64,000 nt of DNA. It comes from Xaviernesmea oryzae (GTDB lineage: Bacteria > Pseudomonadota > Alphaproteobacteria > Rhizobiales > Rhizobiaceae). The notes beneath the pieces are model-generated. The model did not search any database. It was not told the DNA's origin and was given only the letters and a program-made list of their open reading frames with translations. Positions 42,862-52,407 of this stretch are shown here, piece after piece. Within the stretch, counting starts at the first letter, position 1; every line of letters starts with the position of its first letter. The translations under genes were made by a program, and so were the position numbers. The stretch lies in the NCBI RefSeq assembly GCF_900177415.1, contig NZ_FXAF01000005.1:1-64000 (forward strand), given 5' to 3'.

Positions 42862-43865
42862 TCATCGCATTCGGAACGGGTCGGCGTCACCTGCCACGCT
42901 GCGGCGCTTTCCGGATCGCTTCAACGCTTCAGGCCGCGGTCCTCTGCAGGTCTGCCGCACGTAGCGGCGCGGCGGACACCCCATTTCACGTTTGAACGCT
43001 GCAGCGAACGCGTATTCCGAGATATATCCCAGCGAGGTCGCGATTTCGGCGATACTGTCGCGGGTTTCTATCGGCCCGTTCGCCGGCAAGCATCATGCGC
43101 CAGCGGGTGAGATAGGCGATCGGCGTCGCGCCGACCTTCCGCTTGAAGCGTTGCGCGAAAACGGTGCGTAACACGCCAACCTGCCGGGCCAGTGTCTCCA
43201 ATGTCCAGGCACGAGCGGGTTCCGCGTCAATTTCGCGGATCGACGGACCGATGTATGTAAGGATCGGCGAGCGCGGCTCGCCAGCCGGCTTGGTCCGGAC
43301 CGTGTTCCTCCACATGAAGACACGGGGCCTGGATAAGCATCATGTGCGAAAGCTGTTGCGCCATGAGCGATGATCCGGCGCGCGCCTCCCGCACCTCCTC
43401 CATCATCATCTCGATGAAGCCCCGCAGCCGTGATTGGCCGCCGGTGCCCGGATTCGAATAAGTGGCGGCAGCGATCGCAGGAGCAGCGCGGCATGCCGTC
43501 CACTAACCTCGAAGCGGCTGCCGACCAGATAGCACGGTCCCGCCGCCATTGACTGAGATGACGTTGCCGCTGCTGTGGGGGTCGAGCACCTCGCTTGCAG
43601 GACGTGGCGCAACATCAGGGCCGCTGGCGATGATGACGTTCCGCCCGCTCGACAGCAGCATTCGCCGGCGTCCAGCCGGACCGCCTTTTCAGTCCCCTCC
43701 GCCTTCAGCCAGCACGCGCCGCAGACCACTGCTTAGCATTTGATCCGTCCGGCAAGATCATCGAGCGAAAGCGCCCACTCGCCGCCGGCGTCGAAGTCGG
43801 CGGTGATATAGCTTCGTGGCTTCAGCAGTGACAGCAGGTCGGACAACGGGTGGTGGCGTCGCATC
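42862..43865 (-). pseudogene. Decayed AraC-family regulator
   Basis: Parts of one AraC regulator with an N-terminal cupin are spread over at least four frames. The N-terminus reads RRHHPLSDLLSLLKPRSYIT and DFDAGGEWALSLDDLAG near 43865-43737. The cupin end CYLVGSRFEVSGRHAALLLR follows near 43500. Then come LMAQQLSHMMLIQAPCLHVE and the first helix-turn-helix ARAWTLETLARQVGVLRTVF, ending with SIAEIATSLGYISEYAFAAA and FKREMGCPPRRYVR. Frame breaks separate these parts, and the protein cannot be made whole. It sits next to the HxlR gene, so it is a relic of the accessory region, not a working regulator. Confidence 0.8.
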
Positions 43866-44369
43866 CGAACTCTTTATACAGCGGCAAGAGATTCCGAAGC
43901 CGCAATGGCCAGCGTCAGTTCCGATGGACTCTTTAAATTAGGCCGATAGTTTCTCCATGCTCCCTTTTCGCGTAGCGCTCTTCCACCACCGAAAAATCCG
44001 GTGGCACCACAGCCTCTAATATTCTATGCCTCAATTAGTTAAATTGTTTAATATTTTTGCTGATATCCAATTCGCGTCTTTTGCCGCCTAGTGGGCCGAT
44101 TTTGTGCTATCTAATGCCTTGCATTAATTTAAATAGGCTATGGTTGACAAAACTTCTGATATTCTAGATAGTTTGCATTTGTTAATTTCCGCGAATTTTG
44201 CATCTCGGAATCGGGCGAAGCGGCCGCATTCCGTCGGGTCGGTTCTGAGATCTAGCCGAGTCCTGGGGTGCGGAAGTCCCAACCCGGATTATCTAGCGCG
44301 TCTTGATTGCGCGCTTCAAATGCGGTGGCGGGCCTTGGTCACAAAGACAGCTAATCTATGGAGATGGCT
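43866..44369. other. A+T-rich 504-bp intergenic region upstream of the SDR gene
   Basis: Base composition drops clearly below the flanks between about 44000 and 44200, which suggests a separate origin. One promoter-like pair is listed at 44144. No gene is supported. An open frame at 44140 would start before the promoter and shows no family. Confidence 0.45.
44144..44172 (+). promoter_or_regulatory. Candidate promoter upstream of the SDR gene
   Basis: A perfect -35 TTGACA at 44144-44149 is followed after 17 bases by GATAGT at 44167-44172 (4 of 6). A 13-mer that recurs upstream of the ABC operon (TCTGATATTCTAG, 44155-44167) fills most of the spacer, so it could be an operator. Confidence 0.45.
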
Positions 44370-45077
44370 ATGAGGTTGCTGGGTAAACGTGTTCTTGTTG
44401 TCGGCGGTACGTCCGGCATCGGCCTTGGTGCGGCATCTGCGGCGGCAGCCCAAGGGGCAATCGTAACTATCGCCTCAAGATCGCCGGGAAAGATAAAGGC
44501 CGCAATCACGCAGTTGGAGGATGCCGGAGGCGCTATCGTCGACACGAGCGACAACGCGGCCATCGAAAAATTCTTCCGCACGCGGAAACCTTTCGACCAC
44601 GTCGTGGTCTCTGCTGCGCAGACGAAAGTCGCCCCAATCCAAGAATTATCGCTCGCGGATGCTTATGCGTCGATGGAGTCGAAATTTTGGGGTGCCTATC
44701 GAATCGCGCGTGCTGCGAACATCACCAAGGGCGGCTCGCTCACCCTCGTCAGCGGTTTTCTCGCCATTCGTCCGCGAAAGGGTACGGCCATCCTTGCCGC
44801 TATCAATGCGGGACTTGAGGGGCTGACCAAGGGACTGGCGCTTGAAATGGCGCCCGTTCGGGTCAACGCGGTTTCGCCGGGGCTGGTGATGACCCCCATG
44901 TACGACGGCATGTCCGGCGATAGTCGCAAGACAATGTTCGATAACGCCGCAGATAAGCTTCCCGTTAATCTTGTCGGTCTTCCGGAACACATCGCCGTCC
45001 AGATAACCGCGTTTCAGCTCAATCCCTATATCACCGGCAGTATCGTCTACGTCGATGGCGGCGGCGCGCTAATTTAG
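44370..45077 (+). CDS. Short-chain dehydrogenase/reductase-like protein without catalytic tyrosine
   Basis: The 235-residue protein has the Rossmann start VLVVGGTSGIGLG, so NAD(P)-binding by a standard SDR fold is likely. Strand and helix order through LVSGFLA, RVNAVSPGLVMTP and GSIVYVDGG is also usual. The YxxxK active-site motif is missing. The corresponding stretch reads RKGTAILAAINAGLEGLTKG, with no tyrosine. The protein may be a non-catalytic or differently acting member of the superfamily. Of three ATGs at 44358, 44364 and 44370, the last has GGAG at the best spacing. Confidence 0.85.
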   Translation: MRLLGKRVLVVGGTSGIGLGAASAAAAQGAIVTIASRSPGKIKAAITQLEDAGGAIVDTSDNAAIEKFFRTRKPFDHVVVSAAQTKVAPIQELSLADAYASMESKFWGAYRIARAANITKGGSLTLVSGFLAIRPRKGTAILAAINAGLEGLTKGLALEMAPVRVNAVSPGLVMTPMYDGMSGDSRKTMFDNAADKLPVNLVGLPEHIAVQITAFQLNPYITGSIVYVDGGGALI

Positions 45078-45211
45078 CGGGAAGGTACGCTTTTGGCGGA
45101 GGTGCGCCGGCTTCTTGCCGGTCAGCCGCTTCGTTTGACCGATCTGGTTGCGGTGCGCCGCTGGCACTGAGCTAGAAGGTTGCCCCCCCGGGGAGGCAGT
45201 GCAGTGGCAGT

Positions 45212-46393
45212 ATGAAAGAACCGGTTTTGATTGCGCGTGGCACATCGTTTCGAAATTGCGGCCTCATCTGGCTGCTCGCGGCAACCGCCGGCCTCGTCGT
45301 CGCCAATAATTATTATAACCAGCCGCTGCTGCCAGACATGGCACGAGAGTTCTCCATCTCGGAGAGCGCCGTCTCCTGGATTTCGAGCTTCACACAACTC
45401 GGTTATGCGCTCGGCATGCTATTGATCCTGCCATTAGGGGACAGGATGGATCGTCGTAATCTGATTGCTCTCATGCTGCTCCTGTCCTTCGGCGCACTAT
45501 TGCTTTTCGCGATGGCTGATTATCCAGTCATCGTCGGTGCAGGCTTTCTGGTCGGCTTCGTCAGCATCGTGCCGCAGATGCTTCCGCCCATCGCAAGTCA
45601 GCTTGCCAAGGGTCGCGATGTCACCGGGGCGGTGGGCAAGGTCATGGGCGGGCTTCTTTTGGGGATTGCGCTCTCGCGCTTTCTCGGCGGGTGGGCCGGC
45701 GAGCTTTTCGGATGGCGCAGCGTCTATCTCGCGGCGGGCGCGGTTATGCTGGCCTTGATGGTGCTTTTGCGCTGGGTGTTGCCGCCGATGCCGCCGACAT
45801 TTTCGGGCTCTTATCCCGATCTAATGTGGAGCCTATGGAAGATCTGGCGAGCGCACGCCCTGTTGAGGTGGCTCGCAACGGCTGCAGCGCTGCAATTTGG
45901 AGCATTCAGCCTGTTCTGGACGACGCTTGGTTTTCACTTGCGTGCGCTCGGCCAGAACTATTCGGCCAGCATGACCGGAAATTTCGCGCTGATCGGTGCC
46001 ACAGGCGTGGCGGGGGCAATGGCGATCGGTCACATATCACACCGTCTATCGGCGCGGACCATATTAACTCTCGGTGGGGTACTGATGGTAATCGCCTTTA
46101 TCGGCTTCGCCCTAGCAAGCGCGTCGGTGCTGTGGCTTGCTCCCGCAGTAATCGTACTCGATCTCGGCATGCAGATTAGCCACGTGACGAGCATGGCGTC
46201 CGTGCTGGCACTCGACGCCGATGCCCGCAGCAGAGTGAATACGGTTTATATGACTATTCGATTTTTAGGAGCCGCTTTGGGTACCTATGCTGGTAGTCTC
46301 GCTTGGGTGACGGGTGGTTGGCTGCTGGTGTGCACGTTAGGCGCAGTTCTATGCGCTTCAGCGTTGGCTATTCAAAAAGCTAGGTCTAGTTGA
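45212..46393 (+). CDS. MFS transporter (drug:H+ antiporter-like)
   Basis: The 393-residue protein fits the 12-helix major facilitator fold. The first segment contains NNYYNQPLLPDMAREF, the pattern seen in YnfM/YgaY-like exporters, then GYALGMLLILPLGDRMDRRN, which is motif A between helices 2 and 3 with the GDRxDRR loop. It is likely an exporter for small organic molecules. The substrate cannot be told. It follows the SDR gene at 134 bases in the same orientation and precedes a 636-bp gap. A GGCAG near the ATG is a weak ribosome site. Confidence 0.9.
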   Translation: MKEPVLIARGTSFRNCGLIWLLAATAGLVVANNYYNQPLLPDMAREFSISESAVSWISSFTQLGYALGMLLILPLGDRMDRRNLIALMLLLSFGALLLFAMADYPVIVGAGFLVGFVSIVPQMLPPIASQLAKGRDVTGAVGKVMGGLLLGIALSRFLGGWAGELFGWRSVYLAAGAVMLALMVLLRWVLPPMPPTFSGSYPDLMWSLWKIWRAHALLRWLATAAALQFGAFSLFWTTLGFHLRALGQNYSASMTGNFALIGATGVAGAMAIGHISHRLSARTILTLGGVLMVIAFIGFALASASVLWLAPAVIVLDLGMQISHVTSMASVLALDADARSRVNTVYMTIRFLGAALGTYAGSLAWVTGGWLLVCTLGAVLCASALAIQKARSS

Positions 46394-47029
46394 CAAACTA
46401 TGCGTCCATTCTTGGGCGGCTGTCAGAGCACCGGCTGCAGAGGGACTTGTCTTATCAGCTCGCAAAAGACGGACCGTACGTACCTTGAATCCGCACGACG
46501 CGTTCTATCCTACCGACTCTGAAGTCGCAGACGGGCATTCCGCTTGGCCGAGGGGATTATCGGTCTGATCCCGGGAACAGAAAAGCCTCGGTTTTGCTTA
46601 TCTCCCACAGTTTAGCAGCGGCGTTTTAATCCGACGCCTCCTCACCGGTCAGCACGGAGCAGAAAGCTGTCCTTGACCATCTGCGTGAGTGTGGATTCTC
46701 CTCGTGGAGCGGCCCGTGTAGTCGACCAAAAGTAGCCTGTAAGTCCCGCTATAGCGCCCCACGCCAGAGAGCGACCGCAACCTGTGGTGCTGCCCTATAC
46801 AATTCTGTCTGATATTCTAGTAGTCAGAGTTTTTTTCGACAAGAAAGCGCGTAAGCCGCAGAAAACCGGATAATACGCGTACTATTCGAGAGAGATGGTC
46901 TGTCGCGGTGCTTGACGCCGAACCAATAGAAAGATATTAGAGATGACACGCCTCCCGCATCAAGAGATATCGGAAGCGGCGATCAGTTCGAGCACAAGGC
47001 TGCTACTATCGGGAGGGACGGGAGGATTG
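46394..47029. other. 636-bp gap before the ABC operon
   Basis: No gene is recognisable. The 13-mer TCTGATATTCTAG is at 46808-46820, identical to the one upstream of the SDR gene. The frame starting at 46943 belongs to the ATPase but lacks a ribosome site, while the ATG at 47030 has GGGAGG and GGAGG close by. Confidence 0.4.
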
Positions 47030-47878
47030 ATGAAAGCGATGAACATAACGCCATTATCGGGTCACAAGGCCCCTGCGTCGACGTCTGCCACGCGATTGCG
47101 AGATGTTGAATTGACAGTAGAGCCAGTCATTTCGGCCAAGAACGTCGGCTACATGTTCGAGGGTGGATTGAAGGCAATCGACGGCCTAAATTTCGACCTC
47201 TCACCCGGAGAAGTGGTTTCCATTGTCGGGCCGAGCGGCTGCGGAAAGTCAACTTTGTTGCGTCTCATTTCAAATTTGCGCGAACCTACAAGCGGTCACG
47301 TCGAGCGCAACTTCGGAAAGGGCGGTCGGCATGGATGCAGCATGGTGTTTCAGGAGGATACACTGCTCCCCTGGTTGACCGTCGAAAAGAATGTCGGCCT
47401 CTATTACCGATTCAACCGTAGCAACAGTGCGAATGCGAAGGCCCATATCCGCGATCTGCTCGAAATGGTTAAGCTTGGCCCGTACGCCAAGTTTTATCCC
47501 TACCAGCTGTCGGGTGGCATGCGCCGCCGTGTCGCTATACTGACGGCGATTGCACCGCGCCCCGATCTTCTCCTCTTGGACGAGCCTTTCTCGGCGTTGG
47601 ATGAGCCGACGCGAATTGCGCTTCATTCGGACCTACATATGCTGATTAAAGAGCTACGCATCTCAGCTCTGCTGGTAACGCATGATCTCGCCGAGGCTGC
47701 GAGTCTTTCCGATCGGGTTCTCATCTTGTCGCGCGCGCCGGCTCACGTCGTGCAAGAAGTCCAAATCCCGTTTGGCAACCATCGCGATATGTATGAATTG
47801 AGGGGCAGAAAGGACTTTTTGGATTTGTACAGCGATCTTTGGAACACCCTTAAGGGGCAGATCGAGAGGGTAAGCTAA
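47030..47878 (+). CDS. ABC transporter ATP-binding protein (nitrate/sulfonate/taurine type)
   Basis: The 282-residue protein has Walker A GPSGCGKST, the signature YQLSGGMRRRVAI and Walker B LLLLDEPFSALDEPTR, typical of TauB/SsuB/NrtD importers. I chose the ATG at 47030, since GGAGG stands four bases ahead. The frame opens earlier at 46943 without a ribosome site. It overlaps the permease gene (TAATG). The permease and binding protein follow, so these three genes make a full uptake system for a small organic anion or similar substrate. Confidence 0.93.
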   Translation: MKAMNITPLSGHKAPASTSATRLRDVELTVEPVISAKNVGYMFEGGLKAIDGLNFDLSPGEVVSIVGPSGCGKSTLLRLISNLREPTSGHVERNFGKGGRHGCSMVFQEDTLLPWLTVEKNVGLYYRFNRSNSANAKAHIRDLLEMVKLGPYAKFYPYQLSGGMRRRVAILTAIAPRPDLLLLDEPFSALDEPTRIALHSDLHMLIKELRISALLVTHDLAEAASLSDRVLILSRAPAHVVQEVQIPFGNHRDMYELRGRKDFLDLYSDLWNTLKGQIERVS

Positions 47879-48729
47879 TGACAAGTCTCGCAGGAGCTGG
47901 CAATCAGTCACATATAAATTCGCGCCATTCGTTCAGGATCGGCTGGCCTGTACAGCGATTTCTCTATCAATGTGCGCTCGCGGCGGCGTTTTTGCTGGCA
48001 TGGGAGTATCTACCGCGCATAGATGCGCTGTCGTCGCGCTTTAGTTTCCTTGATGCGTTCTTCATAAGCTCTCCATCAAGGATGTTCCGCAGCCTCGTTG
48101 GGCTACTGTCGGGCAACAACGATAACCAGCTTACGCTTTGGCCCTATCTGTGGACGACGCTTTCGGCGACCATCATGGGTTCGACCATCGGAATGATCCT
48201 AGGCGCTTTGTTCGGCCTGATATTTAGTAATAGCCGAAAGCTCAGTGAAGTCGTGCGGCCCTTCCTAATCTTGGCGAATTCCGTTCCACGAGTGGCGATC
48301 ATACCGATTTTTGTCGTCATGCTTGGGCCGACTATAGCCGCCTCCGTCGTCAGTGTTGTCGCGGTCGTTTTCTTTCTCGGTTTCTTCAATGCCTTTGAAG
48401 GGGGGATCAGTGTCCCCAACTCTCTGATTGAGAACTCGAAACTGCTGGGAGCTAGCCCCTTTGAAACCATGCGCTCGACCCGGCTGCCGATGGTTCTGAC
48501 TTGGACCTTCGCGGCGGTCCCCAACGCGATCAGCTTCGGTCTGATTGTTGCCGTTACAACGGAGCTGCTTGCAGGCATACCCGGAATGGGAGGCTTGCTA
48601 ATGACAGCTACGGCAAACCTACAGGTCGATTTCACTTTTGCGATCATCGCCGCCCTAAGCGCAGTCGGACTGGTCCTATACTGGGGGGCAGTGTTCCTTC
48701 AGCGACGCGTCATCCATTGGAAGCGATAG
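47878..48729 (+). CDS. ABC transporter permease
   Basis: The 283-residue integral membrane protein has the binding-protein-dependent permease domain. The EAA-like loop reads LIENSKLLGASPFETMRSTR followed by LPMVLTWTF, the coupling helix for the ATPase. Several membrane segments (for example MGSTIGMILGALFGLIF and ATIAASVVSVVAVVFFLGF in part) fit a five- to six-helix SsuC/TauC subunit. The ATG overlaps the stop of the ATPase gene. It precedes the binding-protein gene by 40 bases. Confidence 0.92.
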   Translation: MTSLAGAGNQSHINSRHSFRIGWPVQRFLYQCALAAAFLLAWEYLPRIDALSSRFSFLDAFFISSPSRMFRSLVGLLSGNNDNQLTLWPYLWTTLSATIMGSTIGMILGALFGLIFSNSRKLSEVVRPFLILANSVPRVAIIPIFVVMLGPTIAASVVSVVAVVFFLGFFNAFEGGISVPNSLIENSKLLGASPFETMRSTRLPMVLTWTFAAVPNAISFGLIVAVTTELLAGIPGMGGLLMTATANLQVDFTFAIIAALSAVGLVLYWGAVFLQRRVIHWKR

Positions 48730-48769
48730 GGTAGACATTCCAAGCACAAAACACAAAAAGGAGGAACAC

Positions 48770-49804
48770 ATGCGGAAATTCATCATGGCCGCTGGGGCAG
48801 CCCTGTTGGCTTCGATCATGCCTATCGCCCAAACCGCACTGGCGCAGGAGAATACCCTGCGCATTGCGGTCAATACGCCAAACGTTGTCTACGGTCCTTT
48901 CTGGGTCGGCATGGCAAACGGGATGTTCGAAAAGAATGGCGTGAAGATCGAACTTGTCAGCGCCAACGCACTTAGCACCGGAGCGGCAATGATCGTGTCC
49001 GATCAGGCAGATGTGCTACTGACCGGCGTGTACCAGGCGCTCCGTATCGCCTCGGAGGGCAAAAAGCTTAGCTACATCTTCAACGTGAGCGACATGAGCG
49101 CGCGGTTCAACGGTTTCATCTCCAAGCCGGAGATCAAGTCGATTGAGGATCTGAAGGCCAAAGGAGAGAATTGCCGCATCATGACCCTGCTGGCCGGCAC
49201 CGCTTCCTGGGCCATTCTGCAGGGGATCGTGGAAGAGCACGGTATTAAATGCAGAATCAGTACTGCTGGAACTATACCAAACGTCGTCGCCGCGGCTCTT
49301 TCAGGGCAGTTCGACGCCGCAATGGTGAACGCCCAAGATGCCTATGCGGCAAGAGACGCCGGCAGGGCTAACATTCTCATTGACCCGGCAACTATTCCTC
49401 AGGCGGAAGCCGACGCCTACTATCCCAACAAGCACCCCTTCGTTGTGGCGATCGGGCTGAAGGATAATCTTGAGGCGAAACGCCCAGCGGTCGAGGCATT
49501 CATAAAGACCATGCGCGAGGCATTTGTCTTGATCGAGGAATCCTCTTCCGACCAGTTGGGCACGATGATGTCCACCGAGCTTTCTTCTGTGTTCCAGTCG
49601 ACACCGGCAGCTTCGCTGGCTTTGGGATGGAAGCTGCAGGAAGGCGTTTTCCCGCAGGGGGACAAGGCTGGATATATCAGTGAGGACGGTTGGAACGCGG
49701 CTATGGCCGCCGCCTCAAAGCTCTGGGGCTTTGCTAACCTGGATACCAAGGCTGAGAACGTGTCCTATTCCCAAGTTGTTGACATGAGCTTCTTCAAAGA
49801 CTGA
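48770..49804 (+). CDS. ABC transporter substrate-binding protein (SsuA/TauA/NMT1-like)
   Basis: The 344-residue precursor has a signal peptide (MAAGAALLASIMPIAQTALA cut after ALA) and the NMT1/SsuA-type fold (GPFWVGMANGMFEKNGVKI, and ALSGQFDAAMVNAQDAYAA). It captures the substrate in the periplasm for the preceding ATPase and permease. AAGGAGG nine to ten bases upstream supports the ATG. A close paralogue, inverted and broken by insertion sequences, is at 56.6-61.0 kb. The ligand is unknown, since the fold serves sulfonates, nitrate, thiamine precursors and aromatics. Confidence 0.93.
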   Translation: MRKFIMAAGAALLASIMPIAQTALAQENTLRIAVNTPNVVYGPFWVGMANGMFEKNGVKIELVSANALSTGAAMIVSDQADVLLTGVYQALRIASEGKKLSYIFNVSDMSARFNGFISKPEIKSIEDLKAKGENCRIMTLLAGTASWAILQGIVEEHGIKCRISTAGTIPNVVAAALSGQFDAAMVNAQDAYAARDAGRANILIDPATIPQAEADAYYPNKHPFVVAIGLKDNLEAKRPAVEAFIKTMREAFVLIEESSSDQLGTMMSTELSSVFQSTPAASLALGWKLQEGVFPQGDKAGYISEDGWNAAMAAASKLWGFANLDTKAENVSYSQVVDMSFFKD

Positions 49805-49887
49805 TTGCCAACGCTCGGCGATCTACAGGCAGGGGTCGGGGCGTGGCGGCGCCTCGATCGTTCTTTTGGCGACAATTGAGATTATCG

Positions 49888-51573
49888 ATGACACCCGACA
49901 TTTCGTTTCCCGCAGAGTTTGACTATGTGATCGTCGGGGGAGGTGCAGCTGGATGCGTTCTGGCGAGCCGGCTCTCGGAAAAGTCCTCGAATTCGGTTTT
50001 GCTTCTTGAGGCCGGTCCCGATTTTGAGCCTGGCTCCGAGCCGGACACCATCCTAGATGTCTATCCTAGGTCCTATTCGGATTTCCGCTATCTCTGGCCG
50101 GAGATGTACGCGACCGCAAGACAAGGTTCGGAAACGAAGTGGCGGTTGGAGCAGGGTCGGGTGATCGGTGGGTGCTCCTCGATCATGGGGATGTTAGCTC
50201 TCAGGGGGCTCCCTGCTGACTACAATGAATGGGCGGACCTAGGCCTAAGCGGCTGGTCCTGGGAGGACGTTCTACCTCATTTTAAGCGGATTGAGCACGA
50301 TCGCGATTTTGGGGGGCCTTCACACGGGAAAGACGGCCCGGTTACGATACGGCGCTACGCCCGCAAAGAGTGGCCGCCGCTCTGCCGCGCGCTTGCAGAT
50401 TTGCATCAAGATGTCCCATTCGTGGAGGATCTGAATTCGGACTTTCGCGATGGACTGATCAGTCTACCAATTTCTGCTACCGACACGCAACGCGTGTCCT
50501 CCGCGATCGCGTTCCTTACGGCCGATGTGCGCATGAGGCCCAATCTCACCATCCGTGGACATTGCGACGTTACGATGCTCGTCAGCGAGGGACATACCAT
50601 TCGGGGCGTCACCTTTGTTGACCGAACTGGCACGAGAAGCGTAAAAGCGCGAGAAGTTGTGCTCGCTGCCGGGGCGCTTCGGTCGCCCATCCTGCTCCAA
50701 AAATCGGGTATCGGAGACGCGAAGTACATCGCGCAACTCGGCCTGTCTCCGGTCATAGATCTACCGGGTGTTGGGAAAAATTTGCAAACTCACCCCGCGC
50801 TCTATGTTGCGGCCAACCTGACGCCCAAGGGCCGTCAGCCGAAATCGATTCGACACTGGGGCATTAACGGTCTGCGTTACTCGTCCGGCCTTCCCGAAAT
50901 GCCGACCAGTGACATGATCATGTTCTTCATTAACAAGACGTCCTGGCATGAACTAGGACAACGCATCGCGTCGATCAGCGTTTCCGTTTACAAATCCTTC
51001 TCACGAGGTGCCATCGGGCTCGTGCGTGAGCAGGACCGAGTGGAGGGAGACATCAACCTGGGTTTGCTTGCTGACGAGCGCGACCTCGATCGACTAACTG
51101 CAGGCGTGAAGCGGGTCTATGATCTCTGGCAACAGCCATCCGTAGCCCAGCTCCGGGAGAATATCTTCGCCTCACCATCCGGCGAGCTAGTGCGCAGGCT
51201 CCATGCTCCACGAACATCGAATGCGATCGCGGCCGCCGCCATCTCCCAGAGCATGGACTTATTGCGCCCCTTGCGAAAGATCGTCGCGGGGATCGCCGGC
51301 ACCGACATCTCAAGTATCGTTTCTGATCCGGAGGCGCTAAGGGAGTTTGTCTATAAGAAAGCAGTTCCCCTGTGCCATTTTGTTGGAAGTTGCCGGATGG
51401 GTGTGCTCGGCGATCCCTCGGCCGTGACAGACCGGTCTGGGCGAGTGCTCGGCCTGAGCGGGCTAAGAGTTTGCGATGGCAGCATTCTTCCCAGCGTACC
51501 TAGGGCAAATACCAATCTACCGATCATGATGGTTGCCAATAAGATTGCCGATGACATTCTAAGTGGCACATAG
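49888..51573 (+). CDS. GMC family oxidoreductase (choline dehydrogenase-like)
   Basis: The 561-residue flavoprotein has the FAD-binding start DYVIVGGGAAGCVLASRLS and the GMC block EQGRVIGGCSSIMGMLALRG. Later come VVLAAGALRSPILLQKSGIG and the end CHFVGSCRMG with SVPRANTNLPIMMVANKIA, which holds the active-site histidine and asparagine. It probably oxidises an alcohol taken up by the ABC system before it. The frame begins at a GTG at 49843. I prefer the ATG at 49888 directly before the conserved fold. The gene ends 194 bases before a broken IS3 element. Confidence 0.92.
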   Translation: MTPDISFPAEFDYVIVGGGAAGCVLASRLSEKSSNSVLLLEAGPDFEPGSEPDTILDVYPRSYSDFRYLWPEMYATARQGSETKWRLEQGRVIGGCSSIMGMLALRGLPADYNEWADLGLSGWSWEDVLPHFKRIEHDRDFGGPSHGKDGPVTIRRYARKEWPPLCRALADLHQDVPFVEDLNSDFRDGLISLPISATDTQRVSSAIAFLTADVRMRPNLTIRGHCDVTMLVSEGHTIRGVTFVDRTGTRSVKAREVVLAAGALRSPILLQKSGIGDAKYIAQLGLSPVIDLPGVGKNLQTHPALYVAANLTPKGRQPKSIRHWGINGLRYSSGLPEMPTSDMIMFFINKTSWHELGQRIASISVSVYKSFSRGAIGLVREQDRVEGDINLGLLADERDLDRLTAGVKRVYDLWQQPSVAQLRENIFASPSGELVRRLHAPRTSNAIAAAAISQSMDLLRPLRKIVAGIAGTDISSIVSDPEALREFVYKKAVPLCHFVGSCRMGVLGDPSAVTDRSGRVLGLSGLRVCDGSILPSVPRANTNLPIMMVANKIADDILSGT

Positions 51574-51820
51574 GGCTCCGTCGCAAATTCTTAGAATCCG
51601 TCGCTACTGCGATGAGGCGTAAAGGGGACCGGTGTACCGCCGGATCCTTGCAAGAAAGCTCGAATAATCGAAACCGCGTCCGGTCAGGATGGTAGCACAG
51701 TGCAACGGCGGCCCGGCGTAGCTTCTCGCGCACAGTCGCGCTCAGCGAATATCTGTCGGAATTGACCTGAGCCCGAACTTCCCTACAGTTTTCGGGAGAG
51801 TCTTGGGTTCCAATCTGGCC

Positions 51821-51927
51821 TCATGCGGCCTGTTTTTCCATAACCATTTTCATTGCAAATTCGCTGGGAGTGCTGTTGCCCAGCGATGAGTGGGGTCTGT
51901 TCCTGTTGTACAACACCACAGCAGAAC
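51821..51927 (-). pseudogene. C-terminal end of an IS3-family transposase (OrfB)
   Basis: The minus frame reads VVLYNRNRPHSSLGNSTPSE and FAMKMVMEKQAA before the stop at 51821. The phrase YN-RPHSSLG is the end of the DDE integrase domain of IS3-family transposases. Everything upstream is cut off by the IS66 insertion at 51928 and by a foreign fragment. Confidence 0.75.
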
Positions 51928-52026
51928 GTAACCGCCCGATTGTGGCCGCCTGTCGAAGATCGGCATGCTTGTTTATGACCCGTCTATAGCGACGTCGTTA
52001 GCGACGTGTTTTAGGCGAGGCCTGCG

Positions 52027-52407
52027 ATGCGCGTGGAAATTCTCGGCGATGAACGTCGCCGACGTTGGAGTGATGAGGGGAAGCTGGAGGTCGTGGCGTC
52101 GGTAGGCGTGGATGGCGCGTCGGTGACGGAGGTGGCGCGCAGGTATTCGGTCACGCGGCAGCAGATTTACACCTGGCGGCGTGAGTTGCGGAAGAAGGGC
52201 CAACTCTCGCCGCCGTCGAATACGGTGTTTCTGCCGCTGGACATGCCGCCTGTTGGTGACAGCAAAGAGGATCGGGCTTTTGATGGCATGCAGGTTTTGC
52301 CTGCAATGATGGAATTGCAACTGCGCTGCGGACGAAGCCTTCGCTTCAGTGGCGATGTTGATGTGGCTGCACTGAAGCGTCTGATCCGGGCGATCGAGGC
52401 GGCATGA
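52027..52407 (+). CDS. tnpA: IS66-family accessory protein TnpA
   Basis: The 126-residue protein has the IS66 OrfA pattern: RRRRWSDEGKLEVVASVGVD, then VARRYSVTRQQIYTWRRELR, a helix-turn-helix. The C-end DVAALKRLIRAIEA is also typical. It assists transposition with TnpB and TnpC. Its stop overlaps the tnpB ATG as ATGA. Confidence 0.9.
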   Translation: MRVEILGDERRRRWSDEGKLEVVASVGVDGASVTEVARRYSVTRQQIYTWRRELRKKGQLSPPSNTVFLPLDMPPVGDSKEDRAFDGMQVLPAMMELQLRCGRSLRFSGDVDVAALKRLIRAIEAA

